Shown in pieces: positions 22,103 to 32,406 of a stretch of DNA of 64,000 bases. Every line of letters begins with the position of its first letter. Position 1 is the stretch's first letter. The position numbers and the translations under genes are program-made. The notes beneath the pieces were generated by a model that was given only the letters and a program-made list of their open reading frames with translations, ran no database searches and was not told where the DNA came from. The DNA lies in assembly GCF_016920785.2 (NCBI RefSeq), contig NW_024609835.1, forward strand, positions 84,788,243 through 84,852,242, written 5' to 3'. Source of the stretch: Ixodes scapularis. Its lineage: Eukaryota; Arthropoda; Arachnida; Ixodida; Ixodidae.

Positions 22103-22927
22103 TTAGACCTTCATATACGCTGACAGCGTCTTGTAGGGATAGCACGTCATCCCAACTGATGGCACGTATCGCGGTTCGAAGTGCTCGAGGGTATTAATAT
22201 TAACGCGCTGATAAAACGTGGGACCTAATTCAGAAATATGATAAAATGGCGATACGGTGATGAGGGAAAACACGGGGAGATGATCGCTTACGTCGGATAG
22301 AACCGTGCCTGCGTTTGAGCCATATTTCGTCGCGTTAGTTATGACAAGATCTAGAGTTGTCGCTGTTGAAGGCGTGATACGAGTTGGTAGTTCGATAAGA
22401 TTAATAAACCCATAAGAATCCAGCAAAGTCATGAATTCTATTTGCACTGCACTCACGCATTGCATGTCGATGTTCATGTCTCCGGACAAGTAAAGGATTT
22501 GAAGAGAGCCTCAAGGGCGCAAAAAATCTGTCTAAGTTTCCATCTGGAGGCCTGTACAATACGGTGAACAAATCATTGTTACCCTCCGCAGTAAACATTT
22601 TATAATCTGAAGAGATACAAGTAAGACTGTCAATAACCGTGACAGTGCGTGAATTAAGGATTTGAATTGAAACACCTCCCCCTCTTCGGTTGGTTCTGTT
22701 AATGTAAAAATGTGAGTAGTCATTGAAAACCAAATAGTTCGATTGATCATTATAGCAGGTTTCACTGAACATGATAACATCAAAGCGAGTTTCGAAAGAA
22801 TGAAAGAGTAATTTATGTCGTCCATCTTGTTGTTTACCGAACGACAGTTTATGTGCAAAATGCTAAAAGCATTTTTATTAGCGAAGTCGCTAACGGCCGT
22901 TAGGGATAAAAGTTCGTGACAGTTCAT
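22103..22927 (-). pseudogene. LINE-B ORF2, APE endonuclease part
   Basis: The minus-strand frame from 22927 starts MNCHELLSLTAVSDFANKNA and SILHINCRSVNNKMDDINY, the canonical opening of the domain. It then shifts to YRPPDGNLDRFFA (22772-22401) and again to SGDMNIDMQC with LPTRITPSTATTLDLVITN and SDHLPVFSL (22489-22103). The GDxN and SDH catalytic motifs are thus kept. Two frameshifts make it non-functional. It nicks target DNA for target-primed reverse transcription in live relatives. Confidence 0.8.
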
Positions 22928-22990
22928 ATTAATAAAAAAAAATGTTATGTCTTCAGGTCATTTTAGATAGGTCAGTGGCACTTGAGATCT

Positions 22991-23703
22991 TCAATACTGC
23001 ATTGTTTTCAGATTTTTAGCGTAAATTTGTCCACCGCGAACCCACACAAATCTCCAGTTAACCTCGCGTTTTTTGCTGATGGTCTGTGCGAGAGGACGTT
23101 TCCTTCCAGGGCAGAGGTGTTCATTGACATAAATAGTCGCCGATGTCGTGAAACCGACTTGGTCACACGACAATCTTTTTTTCCTGGATTTTGCAAGCAC
23201 GGCGTCTAGTTTATGGCAATGAACAAACTGCACAATGGTGTTTTTGATCGTTGGACTACCTGGGACAGGTGTTTTGTGACACACGTTAATATCAGAGGCT
23301 GAAATAGGCTCACCAACACTGTCCCCAAGCTTTTCCATGATCTCCAGCAAGTTCTCCCCAGCGTTCACAAGATTCCCTTTGATCTCCAGGTTGACATTCC
23401 GTGAATACTGTTCAAAATCTACAAGTCGTCACTCATGCGCATTCACCTGAGTGGACAAGGTATTGCACATTTCAATCAAGTTCCAATTTTTTGTTCGAAG
23501 ATGCTTATTTTCGTCTTGCACAGCCTTCAGATCAGCCTTCATTTCGTCATATTTCTTGTCAATGAAGGTGATATTAGACATAATCTCTCTAAGTTCGCTT
23601 CGAGTTTCACGTTCAAACGACTCTCTGAAACCTTTTAGTTCCGATTTAATTTCGGTTTTAGCTCATCAAGAGCAACGGCCAACTCTTTGCCTATTTTCGC
23701 CAT
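22991..23703 (-). pseudogene. LINE-B ORF1, coiled coil plus RRM-like domain
   Basis: The start is the ATG at 23703 (MAKIGKELAVALDELK). A frameshift follows after about 16 codons, then a charged coiled-coil stretch (KADLKAVQDENKHLRTKN). A second break is near 23400, and a clean 125-codon frame runs from 23368 to 22991. It contains IVQFVHCHKLDAVLAKSRKK and VNEHLCPGRKRPLAQ, ending VNWRFVWVRGGQIYAK. This final part fits the RRM-like single-strand nucleic-acid-binding domain of LINE ORF1 proteins. It precedes ORF2 by about 60 bp. Confidence 0.75.
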
Positions 23704-23821
23704 TGAAGAGTGAAGCACTGAACAAACAAAGCCCAAATATGGCAACATGTATGGCAGCAGTGGCGAGGCAGACTTTCAAATGATTGCAAATAAGTGACTA
23801 AAAAAAACAATCGAGCACCAA

Positions 23822-24141
23822 CCTGCACCAAAGAAGTGAACTGGTCAGTTGACGATCCAAAAGTGCTGTTCACACCACTGCCGCCGTATGAACAGAGTCG
23901 GCCGCAGCCTTGCTGTATTTGTAGCCAAGGCAGTAGTGACGTTAACGACGCTCAGCGAACCAGCGGGCAGTAGATGGAGTGGAGCCACGATGAGAACAGC
24001 GCAGTCGCAACCTGTCGGCGGTATTGTCCGCACGTGGCTGATTGTAGCAGGATGACGGTGCGAAGATCTGACGCGAAGCCTGCACCAAAGAAGTGAACTG
24101 GTCAGTTGACGATCCAAAAGTGCTGCTCACGCCACTGCCGC
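23822..24141 (-). repeat. LINE-B 5' tandem monomers (257-bp period)
   Basis: A 63-bp block beginning CCTGCACCAAAGAAGTGAAC occurs at 23822-23884 and 24079-24141 with very few differences. These are two partial 257-bp units in front of ORF1. In other LINEs such tandem 5' units serve as internal promoters. Confidence 0.75.
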
Positions 24142-24217
24142 TTCATTTCGAGTCTGCGAAAATTGTATTTCTTAGGCTTCCCACAGGTCTGCGTACTCCA
24201 CCAATCAAATAACGTAA

Positions 24218-24367
24218 AGCGTTCGATCCGCGAAAACATGCGTTTGAAGACTCAAACATCAATGAATTCCAAGGCGGCCACATGCGCTCTCGTGACGCGC
24301 GCTCGAATGGCACGCGCTCTTTTGTCGCGGCGCTCTGCTGTCGTGCGCCCTCTCGTGTCGTACAGCC
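24218..24367 (-). repeat. MULE right TIR
   Basis: Inverse of 18645-18850. It carries GCGCTCTCGTGACGCGCGCT-type units and ends GTGTCGTACAGCC directly at the 9-bp duplication. Confidence 0.85.
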
Positions 24368-24376
24368 GTATTACTC

Positions 24377-25255
24377 CCTATTCTATTCTAGGATCAGTTA
24401 CGGCATCACGGTGTGGGGTACAGCAACAGCGACAACCTGCAATAAACTTATCATCGTACAAAAAAAAAATACTACAGATATGTGAAAGTTATGCAGGCGA
24501 CATAAGGATTTTAAAAATGCAGCCACTATTTGTAAAGTATAATACTCTCAAGGCAAATCAAATTTATTATTTCAAACTCTTCGAATGGGTACAGAGAAAC
24601 AGACTCCACTCGAAGCCCATTACCAGTTCTAATCCATAATTATTACGGAACCCATAGCGAAAAACGCCATACGTAAGAACAAACTATGGTCGACAAGCAT
24701 CACATTTTCGGATCATTAAAATGCTTCATAGAACAGATATAAACATACACTTTGACCAGCCGTTTGGTAGTTTCAAACATTTTTGCAGAAAGATTCTAAT
24801 GGCAAGTGATGTGGCATTTCCTTTGGTATAAAAACATTTTTTGGAAGTGTAACGTTGTGTGATTTTCTATAGTATTCAAGAATTCAAATTTGCATTGCAG
24901 TATCTATTTGATCTTTTGAAAATTTTGTAATTTGCCCATTAACAGAGTGTGCAGATGTTTTTATCTTCAAATAATTGTTTGACCTGTTTTGTATACGCTT
25001 CATTTTGTGTTTCTTATTGACAACATCATTTATATTCTTTGTTCATAGCGCGTTTTATTTCGTTACAGGGGCTATTTTGTTGGTTTGGTTGTAACTTTTG
25101 CTGCTATTATGTTGAACTGTATGATGAAGAGGGGAGAGGGGAAGGGGGGCGGGGAGGGGGGGGCGGGCGGGGGCAGAGGTTTTGTCAGGCATTGTGCCTT
25201 TATATCTGCCCCCTCTGCAAAAACAAATCCGGAAAAAAAAATAAAGAAGTAGATA
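24377..25255 (+). pseudogene. LINE-A, 3' segment beyond the MULE
   Basis: The frame continues from 18644 as LFYSRISYGITVWGTAT, then QKK, the conserved post-RT block of CR1/L2-like elements. It then decays. The 3' UTR holds an extreme G-rich tract (about 25129-25180). It ends near AAATAAAGAAGTAGATAAA at 25236-25255, a plausible 3' terminus. The exact 3' end was not fixed. Confidence 0.75.
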
Positions 25256-26172
25256 AACTTCCTGGATACGCCGCAGCAACATACCGATTAAAAGCGCCGC
25301 AGAGTTCAGTTTTCGTAATCAATATCAGCTACATCATAAAAAATAGCTTACGAACTGTTGTAGTGCCTAATTGTGTCTCGGCGTAAATACGACAGAGTAC
25401 GGGCACCATGAATTGGGGGTACTGGAGTATAGAGTTGCTAATTCCCGCCCAGAGCAATTGACTGCTACGTAGACTGGTGAAACGTCCATCTTTTTTTACA
25501 TTTACATAAATAAAAATCAACATGTCTTTGCAAATATGGTATTACCAGCCGTCGAATTTCCGTCGGTTGCAGTTAAAAAAAAACGGGGAGGATTTTTTTT
25601 TTTAGTTGCCTTGCAAGACTGATATAATCTGACTCTTGCAGTTTTATAAAACATTCTGGGTACAATGCAAACATACAAAAAACATTCTCAATACTATAAC
25701 CCTGTTTTTATTCCTAAAAATTTACAACGCGTAAAATACTTTGCACAAATAGTTTTAACACAAAACATGTTATTAAAACATTAAAATGTAAATGTTTTGC
25801 GAACAATGACTCACTCTCAAGAAGTTGCTCAAGTAGTCAAGTTCGTAATTTTATTTTTTGTTTTAATATAAATTATAGTAAATTTAGGTGCATATAATAG
25901 ACCAGCATGCGCTCTCTATGCATCAGATATTGACGGTCCAAAAGCTTGTATTTTTTTTTTATTCTTGTGGCCTGCAGATTTGTGTTAACGTAGAATACGC
26001 AAAGTCGTTGTTTACACTTCCTTGTAGTCGCGAACATGCATTTTTAAAATTTTCTTCGTTTCGGCCTGTCTTAGGCCGAAACGTTGACTCACAAAAGGCT
26101 TTAAACTCCAACAACGCTTCAAAGTGCGACTTCATTACTTTATACTCTTCGGCATTCTACGCTATATTTTCT
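25256..26172. other. AT-rich intergenic DNA, no gene seen
   Basis: No domain or RNA gene recognised. A short palindrome CGTTTCGGCCT-GTCTT-AGGCCGAAACG lies at about 26058-26084, just before a TA microsatellite. Confidence 0.5.
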
Positions 26173-26193
26173 TTATATATCTATCTATATATC

Positions 26194-26245
<52 letters not shown>
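26173..26245. repeat. TA microsatellite
   Basis: Imperfect then perfect (TA)n. The perfect part spans about 26199-26245. Confidence 0.95.
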
Positions 26246-26246
<1 letters not shown>

Positions 26247-26294
26247 CGAAGTGAAAAACGATCACAAAAATACGACCTACTGAAAAATGAGCTT

Positions 26295-26579
26295 ATGTCT
26301 ACGTACCCCGGGGGTAGTATAATTACAACACTGGTGGTAATAACCTGGGCTGGTCTAATAGTTGACAAGACATTTCAAGGGCTATATGAAACAGCTACCG
26401 ACAGCCTGATGGCATACATGCAGTCGGTAGTCTTAAAGAGAACCTGCGAGAGCATCATGGAAGACTGCCGAAGAATGCAAAGATGGGACTGGCTGGAGGA
26501 TGAGGTGGACGAAATGATGGCTCAGCTCGAGACGCAGCCTGCCGGGCCAGAGAAAGATGATCAGTTCATGCCTAGATGA
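26295..26579 (+). CDS. Unrecognised 94-codon ORF between two TA arrays
   Basis: The frame is MSTYPGGSIITTLVVITWAG, then VDKTFQGLYETATDSLMAYM, then a charged region (SIMEDCRRMQRWDWLEDEVD) and the C-terminus QFMPR followed by TGA. A hydrophobic stretch at residues 8-24 could be a membrane segment or the fortuitous translation of intron sequence. If it is a terminal exon, an acceptor AG could lie near 26337-26370. The acidic second half has codon use more like coding sequence than its AT-rich surroundings. I recognise no family. It could be a host exon or a piece of an unknown transposon. Confidence 0.3.
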   Translation: MSTYPGGSIITTLVVITWAGLIVDKTFQGLYETATDSLMAYMQSVVLKRTCESIMEDCRRMQRWDWLEDEVDEMMAQLETQPAGPEKDDQFMPR

Positions 26580-26608
26580 GCTTTATCTGCAAGAAATTAC
26601 TTAAATCT

Positions 26609-26611
<3 letters not shown>

Positions 26612-26700
<89 letters not shown>

Positions 26701-26706
26701 TATATA
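26612..26706. repeat. TA microsatellite
   Basis: Nearly perfect (TA)n of about 95 bp with one C interruption near 26695. Confidence 0.95.
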
Positions 26707-26818
26707 CGCCTTCGGCCCCTTGGCTCCTATGCCACCATGCCCTATATATATAGTATAGATATATAATATATATGCATCACCAATTAGTATAACAAAAAAA
26801 TTTAACTAAAACAACCTT

Positions 26819-26955
26819 GGTATGCCCTATTTTTATAGCCGTCTTTTAGGATTTTCAATTGCAGAATATTAAGCTGTCGGAAAACAACATTTTTCGACAG
26901 CTTAATATTCTGCAATTGAAAATACTAGAAGACTGTGACAAAAATAGGGCATACC
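26819..26955. repeat. Near-perfect hairpin with about 65-bp arms
   Basis: The left arm (26819-26884) starts GGTATGCCCTATTTTT and the right arm (26890-26955) ends AAAAATAGGGCATACC. Only a few mismatches or bulges fall in between, and the loop is about 5 nt. Weaker pairing continues outward for roughly 25 bp more (AACAACCTT versus AATGTGTTTTGTT). No TSD or coding content is clear. It could be a foldback MITE or a hairpin-RNA locus. Confidence 0.85.
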
Positions 26956-27064
26956 AATGTGTTTTGTTAATTCAATTTATTTTTTATTAAACAAAATGGT
27001 GATGTTTCCTACATGATACAGTAGAAATCAAGTACGGTGAAAACATGAAGTTATATTAATAGTG

Positions 27065-27420
27065 GTGTGCGCTGAAACAATTGCGCTCCTTCGTCTAGTA
27101 GAGGTGCACCAAGCACTTTGTGCATAGGGTGAATTAAAAACTGTTGTCTGACGCACTGCAGTGCTTGCAGCACTGCCTTGCTGCTGTCTACTTAGGGAGT
27201 GGCCGACATGGTCTCTTCTGACGTCTTCCTGTGGGGCAGGGTCGAATCTTCTTTTAGTTTTGGGGGGAGTTGTGCCGCTCTTTCGACGCCTTCTTGCGAC
27301 TTTGTTGCACTTAACGAGTGCATCAACAACCGCTAATTGGAACTTGCGCAGCCTCGTGTGGTGTCTCTTGAGTTGTGTGCAATGCCTTTTGTAGACAAGG
27401 CTGGGGCTGAATAAGAGGCG
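27065..27420 (-). pseudogene. piggyBac-type transposase C-terminal remnant
   Basis: The minus strand from about 27420 reads LVYKRHCTQLKRHHTRLRKF, then QLAVVDALVKCNKVARRRRK and a linker with VRRDHVGHSLS. This matches the post-catalytic tail of piggyBac/PGBD transposases (YRR...L...EFRxxVxxAL; VRxDxxxHWP). After a frame change the last part reads CTKCLVHLY-stop-TKERNCFSAHH, matching the C-terminal cysteine-rich domain (C.KC.VHLC.....NCF..FH) that binds the element ends. One Cys is replaced by a stop region. The catalytic core is absent. Assignment is by pattern from memory. Confidence 0.6.
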
Positions 27421-27645
27421 GAAAAATCGCGCGGGCGCATTACCGCAACCGCTAGCCTTGTACCTGCTCCACGAGTGCTAAATTTAGTGCGCTACTACTC
27501 TTCTCGTGCGTTCAAGTCTTTCTGAAACCGACTGATTTAGTGGTTTTCGATAACGCTCAGCAACCTTCTAATTGGAGCCATATGTCTATTTTCACTAATT
27601 AAAAATTAATTATCAAATTTTAAATAATCGGCTGGCTAATTAGTA
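27400..27645 (+). repeat. Foldback family F, half copy
   Basis: Directly similar to 28080-28320 (the centre and right arm of the next foldback). It shares CGGAAAAATCGCGCGG near the start and CCATATGTCTATTTTCA near the end. Only one arm is present. It overlaps the piggyBac remnant edge at 27400-27420. Confidence 0.65.
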
Positions 27646-27771
27646 TGTTTTATCAATTCCTGACGTCTGCCGTGGCTGGTAGTTTGTTCCCGAAGACAGA
27701 TTCTTTTTATTCGAACGCCCCGAATTCTAGGATTTTCAAAGTCGTCGCAAAAACATCCGGTATATATATAT

Positions 27772-28447
27772 ACCGGGCGTTCATTTTTAATTAGAACAGA
27801 TTTATTTTTAAAAAATCCGTAAAAGATGCATTGATACGGTTTGTGCAGGTGAGTTATACGGCCAGGGGGACATATTATGGGGGGCTAATCGTAACGATTA
27901 GGTGGCTAATTAATTAAAATTCGTTATTAACTTTTTTAATTAATGAAAATAGACATATGGTTCCAATGAGAAACTTGCACAGCGTCAGCGAAAACCGCTA
28001 GATCAGTAATTTTCAGAAATACTTTGAGCGCGTGAGAAGCGTAGTAGTGCACTAAAGTTAAGACTCGTGGAGCAGGTACAAGGCTGGGGCTAGATAAAGA
28101 CGGAAAAATCGCGCGGACGCCTTACCGCAGCCGCTAGCTTTTGTACATGCTCTACGAGAGGTAAATTAAGTGCACTACTACGCTTCTCACGCGCTCAGAG
28201 GCTTTCTGAAAATGACTGATTTAGTGCTTTTCGACGACGCTGAGCAAGTTTCTACTTTTAACCATATGTCTATTTTCATTAATTAAAAAGTTAATTATGG
28301 AATTTTAGTTAATTAGCCAAATGATCGTTACGATTAGCCCCTTATAATATGTCTTCCTGTCCGTATAACTCACCTCCACAAGCAGCGTAAGTGTAACTTC
28401 AACGGCTTTTTTTTAAATAAACCTGTTCGAATTAAAAATGAACACCC

Positions 28448-28450
<3 letters not shown>
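27772..28450. mobile_element. Foldback element F1, about 680 bp, TA-flanked
   Basis: The left arm (27772 to about 28080) begins ACCGGGCGTTCATTTTTAAT. The right arm (about 28125-28450) is its inverse and ends AAATGAACACCCGGT. Shared internal marks are GGTGAGTTATACGG, GGGGCTAATCGTAACGAT, TGAAAATAGACATATGG and GTGAGAAGCGTAGTAGTGCAC. A 40-60 bp unpaired centre is GC-rich. TA repeats border both ends (27762-27771 and 28450-28516). There is no ORF of note. A second copy lies at 52888-53547. Superfamily unknown; insertion into TA is suggested. Confidence 0.75.

Positions 28451-28516
<66 letters not shown>
28451..28516. repeat. TA microsatellite between two foldback elements
   Basis: Perfect (TA)n at the right end of F1. 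A further TA-rich stretch follows at about 28547-28580 before the 3.65 kb foldback. Confidence 0.95.
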
Positions 28517-28518
<2 letters not shown>

Positions 28519-28580
28519 TAAAAAGGAGGTAAATGCTTTAAAACGTATTTATATATATATATATATGGGTATATATATAT

Positions 28581-31500
28581 TTATCTCATATCGTGCGGGC
28601 AAAAAGGGTGAAATTTTTAATTTCACTGTAAAAAAACTTATGTTATGGCGTTGTCTCTAAAAACGCCGTAGCCACGAACCGCAAGTTCGTCCGATTTTTT
28701 GTTCTCGACTTAGGAATTTTAAAAGAGGCCGCGGCGGAAAGCAGCGTTTTTCACATCCGTCGTGGATCGGATGTTTCGCTCGATGTCCCGCGGTGGATTT
28801 TCAGTCCACATTATATTAACTTTTTCAAGCACTCTGTCAGCCCACTTAAAAGGCTCTAATACCATAAAATAGGTTTAGGCCTTTTGCTTTTTTTCTGTAA
28901 AAATTTCAAAACGCCCCCTCGGTTAATTGTTGACGAACTTTGACAATTAAATACTGGCGATCTATTTGGGTTACGACAATATTTTTTATGTCTATGGAGA
29001 GTCCAAAACACGCGCTTTATATATATTATAAAATCTCACGGCTGCATCAAACATCCTTTGCGGGACGTTTACGTTAATGTTATGCGAAAAACAAAAAGTA
29101 CCAATTTTGAAATCAATTTTCTCAAAAAATCAATTTTTTTTTTAATTTTTTTTGTTAAAATGCACATAGGATAGTTGTCTACTCGAAAATCAAGTCGAGA
29201 AAGTGTGTATTTCGTTTGAATGTTCTATATTTAAGACTTAATATCGGAAAAAGAGTGTCCGCTTTGCAAGACCTAAGTCAGACTTAGCGACCCGTGCGCT
29301 TCTGTGAATTGTGAAAAAGTTTTTTTTTAAATTTTTGTCTGCGTTGTGTAATCAATTATAAACGTATTTTGTGGTATTGAATAGTTATTTATGTTTTGAT
29401 AAGAGCAGGAAACTACGAGAGACATATCTAACTAAATCAGCAGGTTTAGTAGACCTTCAATACCGAAGAGACACAGATCTTGTATTGTTTCGATTTATAA
29501 AACTTCCACTGTAAACTAGCATGACTAACTATTAGCTTTCATATTACTAAGACATAGAAAGTCACCACATCATTGATATATTATATAGTTCTTTCCGAAA
29601 CCGAACGCTGGGGTTTGTTCACAGCACATAGCACAGTTAACCAGAGAATGGCCTTTCACTTCCGTAATACACAAACGTGATGACAATGAAACGGTCCGAA
29701 ACACACAGAGAGGCTATCGCGGAGAGGGGTAGGGAATAAAAATAAGCAAATAAGAATAAAATTACCCAACTCCGATTTTAACGAAAATTGCATTAAAAAA
29801 ATAAAACATTTAGGTTCGAGCGGTGGCAGGGCCACGCCTGGTGGTGAGTCAGACAAAAAAGTCGACGACACGTAAAGGTAAAAAAAAAATTAATCAAGAC
29901 GGAAAAACTCAGCCGCACATGGCAAAAACAAAAACCAACACCTCCGGGCATTCCCTAAACGGGACACAACCAAATACGCGCGAACACGCTTTCTACAGCA
30001 CCGTCAGGCCGCTACGGCATGACGGAATACACCCAACAACTAAACAATGCTTACAAACAGTTAATAAAATAACATTCAGTAAAAAAAAAGAAAAGAAGGT
30101 CAGCAAAACTGCACCCGAGAAACAAAGTTTAGCGGGGTGAAGAAACACACACGAAAAAAAGAAAAAGAAAAAAAGTCTGAACTGACCGACGCCGAGTCCA
30201 GTCCCACGACACTGAAGCCTGTCAGGATGACGGTATCCAGATGATGCTAAAATCTGTTCTTCACTCTGTTCCACACATCCACGACGGCTGTGCGGAACAG
30301 TAGCTGTGCGGAAAAACACTGAAGAATAGATTCGACCAGCGATGCGCGAGAAGATAACCGGGACGTAACATATGCTTCGCGCTTCATATCGGGAGAGGAG
30401 CTTTCGAGGTAGGTACTGTAGTTACTCGAAATTCTTCTTTCCCCCTCTCTTAAACAAAAAAAAAAAAAAACACATCAGCCGGCGGTTACTTTTCATCTCG
30501 GGAGAAGGCCACCCTTCACAAACAATATAGTTGACAAGGAGGCTGACTTCGACCCAATTAGTCTCCGGGCAGAATAAACACCAGTATATTTACCAACACG
30601 CTCATTTATAATGTTAGTCTCCGGGCTTTGCTGTTTCCAAAGGAGATGACCTATCGGTGCTATCGGATCTCCGCGGGGAGAGATAGAGCACGGCCGTTTT
30701 AAGGGGATTGGGCGCTCGAAGCTTGGGCTTGGGCAAATACGCGGTATCGTTTCACGCGTGCATGGATGGCTGGTTTCAAAATTTCCCCACGTCCCTAACG
30801 AAACCGGCTCATCTTCGTGTGTGCGTATGCGGGATATTTCAACTTCAAATTCAACTTTATTGTTTCTCTCCGAAGGAGAGGGGGAGGAAGAAAAAAAGCT
30901 AACTGTTTTCGCTTGGCATAGTTTCTCCTCCCCACCAGCAACGAGAGAAACCGCGCCGCCGGCTTTAGCGCGCACGCGGCGTTGTTTTGACCGGCAGAAC
31001 GTTTGTTGACCGTCGCTATTGTAAGGCCGTGGCGTACTCATCCTCCCAGGCAACAGTTCCTTTGCTTTCTCTTGTGCAATACTCTGACTGACTGGCTCCT
31101 CCTGGGTGGCCGTCACTGTTCGCCGCGTCAACGACACATTCGTACCATTTCACTCCTCGTGACACAGGGTGCGCTGCTCGCTTTACTGTCACGGGTTGTC
31201 CTCTAACACAACGAGCGCGAAAGGTCGTGGTAATCTGCTGGTTCCGAAAGGGCGGAACGTTAATTTAGGTCAATGAATACCCCGAATCAATAGGACATCT
31301 GCCGATTTCTACACATTAAAAATTTACGACGCCTGCTGCTCTGTTAAGAAATGTTGCTTTCTCGTTTGAACTCCTTGAATGTAACTTGCCGCCTATAATA
31401 AAATTTAAATAATCAACGAATATAACAGGGTGGAAAAACTGTATTTCATTTTTATGTGGGAACGTTAAAAAAAAGGCAAAAATATTTCCAAGTTTGTGAA

Positions 31501-32235
31501 GACGCGCGATTCGCAAGTCCGTTTCAAGTCTTAAAAACACGTTTTTGTACGATATTGATGCTTAAGTATGGAACATACAAACAAAATACACACTTTTTCG
31601 ACTTGTTTTTTGAGTAGAAAACAATAACATCTACATTTTAACAAAGAATAAAAAGATAAAACATGATTTTATTTTTTTTTTTTTGTTAGAAAATCGATTT
31701 CAAAATTTGTACTTTTTTGTTTTCGCAAGCATTAACGTAAACGTTCAGCAAAGCATATTTTATACAGCCGTGACATTTCATAATATATATAAAGAGCGTG
31801 TTTTGGGCTCTCCGTAGACCTAAAAAATATTGATGTAACCCAAGCAGATCGCCAGTATTTAATTGTCAAATTTCGTGAACAATTAACCGAAGAGGCGTTT
31901 TTGACGTTTTTACAGAAAAAACGCAAAAGGCCTAAAATTATTTATTGCTATTAGAGCCTTTTAAATGTGCTGTGAGAGAGATTGAAAAAAAGTTAATATA
32001 ATGTGGACTGAAAATCCACGGTGGGAGATCGAGCGAAACAACCGACCCACGACGGATGTGCAAAACACAGCTTTCCGCCGCGGCCTCTTTTGAAATTCTT
32101 AAGTCGAAAACAAAAATCCGACGAACTTGCGGTTTGTGGCTACTGCGTTTTTAGAGACGACGCCATAACATATATTTTTTTCAGCGACATTAAAAGTTCG
32201 ACCTTTTTTGCCTGCCCGATTTGATATGAAAGCAC
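28581..32235. mobile_element. Large foldback element G, 3.65 kb, about 745-bp arms
   Basis: The left arm (28581 to about 29325) and right arm (about 31485-32235) are inverse copies at roughly 75-85% identity. Shared marks in order from the ends are CATATC..GCGGGC, TTATGTTATGGCG, CGCAAGTTCGTC, GAGGCCGCGGCGG, ATTTTCAGTCCACATTATAT, GCGATCT-(A/G)-CTTGGGTTAC-like sequence and ACGTTTACGTTAATG. The interior (29326-31484) has no recognisable transposase. TA arrays abut both outer ends. I infer a non-autonomous foldback, possibly carrying captured host DNA in its GC-rich interior. Confidence 0.75.
29326..31484. other. Interior of foldback G, no transposase; possible captured sequence
   Basis: The interior changes composition: AT-rich to about 29800, then more GC-rich (30190-31200) with CpG, unlike the arms. 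The longest frames are 105 codons (29823-30140, plus; Lys/Thr-rich with poly-A stretches) and 214 codons (30493-31137, minus; MSLTRRTVTATQEEPVSQSI, Ser/Pro/Arg-rich). Neither shows a domain. An A-rich run lies near 30456-30471. A captured 5' gene region is possible, but so is unrelated filler. Confidence 0.4.
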
Positions 32236-32313
32236 CTATATATATATATATATATATAGACCTATATATATAGACCTATATATGGCCTATATATAGATAT
32301 ATATAGGCCATCG

Positions 32314-32406
<93 letters not shown>

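Larger units (their letters stand above)
19880..24150 (-). mobile_element. LINE-B, near full-length CR1/L2-like LINE, antisense in the MULE
   Basis: Read on the minus strand: a 5' region with two tandem monomers (24141-24079 and 23884-23822), ORF1 (23703-22991), ORF2 endonuclease (22927-22103), RT (about 21809-20592), and a 3' UTR ending near an AAATTCAAATTCAA-type tail at about 19880-19893. Frame breaks occur in both ORFs, so it is inactive, but no large part is missing. The target duplication could not be found by eye. It lies between the MULE transposase and the right MULE TIR, so it inserted into the MULE. Confidence 0.8.
18645..24367 (+). mobile_element. Mutator-like (MULE) DNA transposon, 5.7 kb, with nested insertions
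   Basis: The element is bounded by the perfect 9-bp duplication GTATTACTC (18636-18644 and 24368-24376), the usual size for Mutator-like elements. The TIRs are long and imperfect: 18645-18850 and the inverse of 24218-24367, both built of degenerate ACGAGAGCGC-type units followed by a shared CGTATGTTTTC / CGCATGTTTTC segment. The left TIR carries about 50 bp of extra repeat units. Inside are a C-terminal MULE transposase remnant (19203-19809) and the antisense LINE-B (about 19880-24150). Without LINE-B and the 173-bp MITE the element would be about 1.3 kb. It is thus an internally deleted, non-autonomous copy. It inserted into LINE-A coding sequence. Confidence 0.85.

Noticed and set aside
30493..31137. 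214-codon minus-strand ORF inside foldback G
   Set aside because: Ser/Pro/Arg-rich, no motif, and the plus strand is open too. Kept only as part of the interior description.
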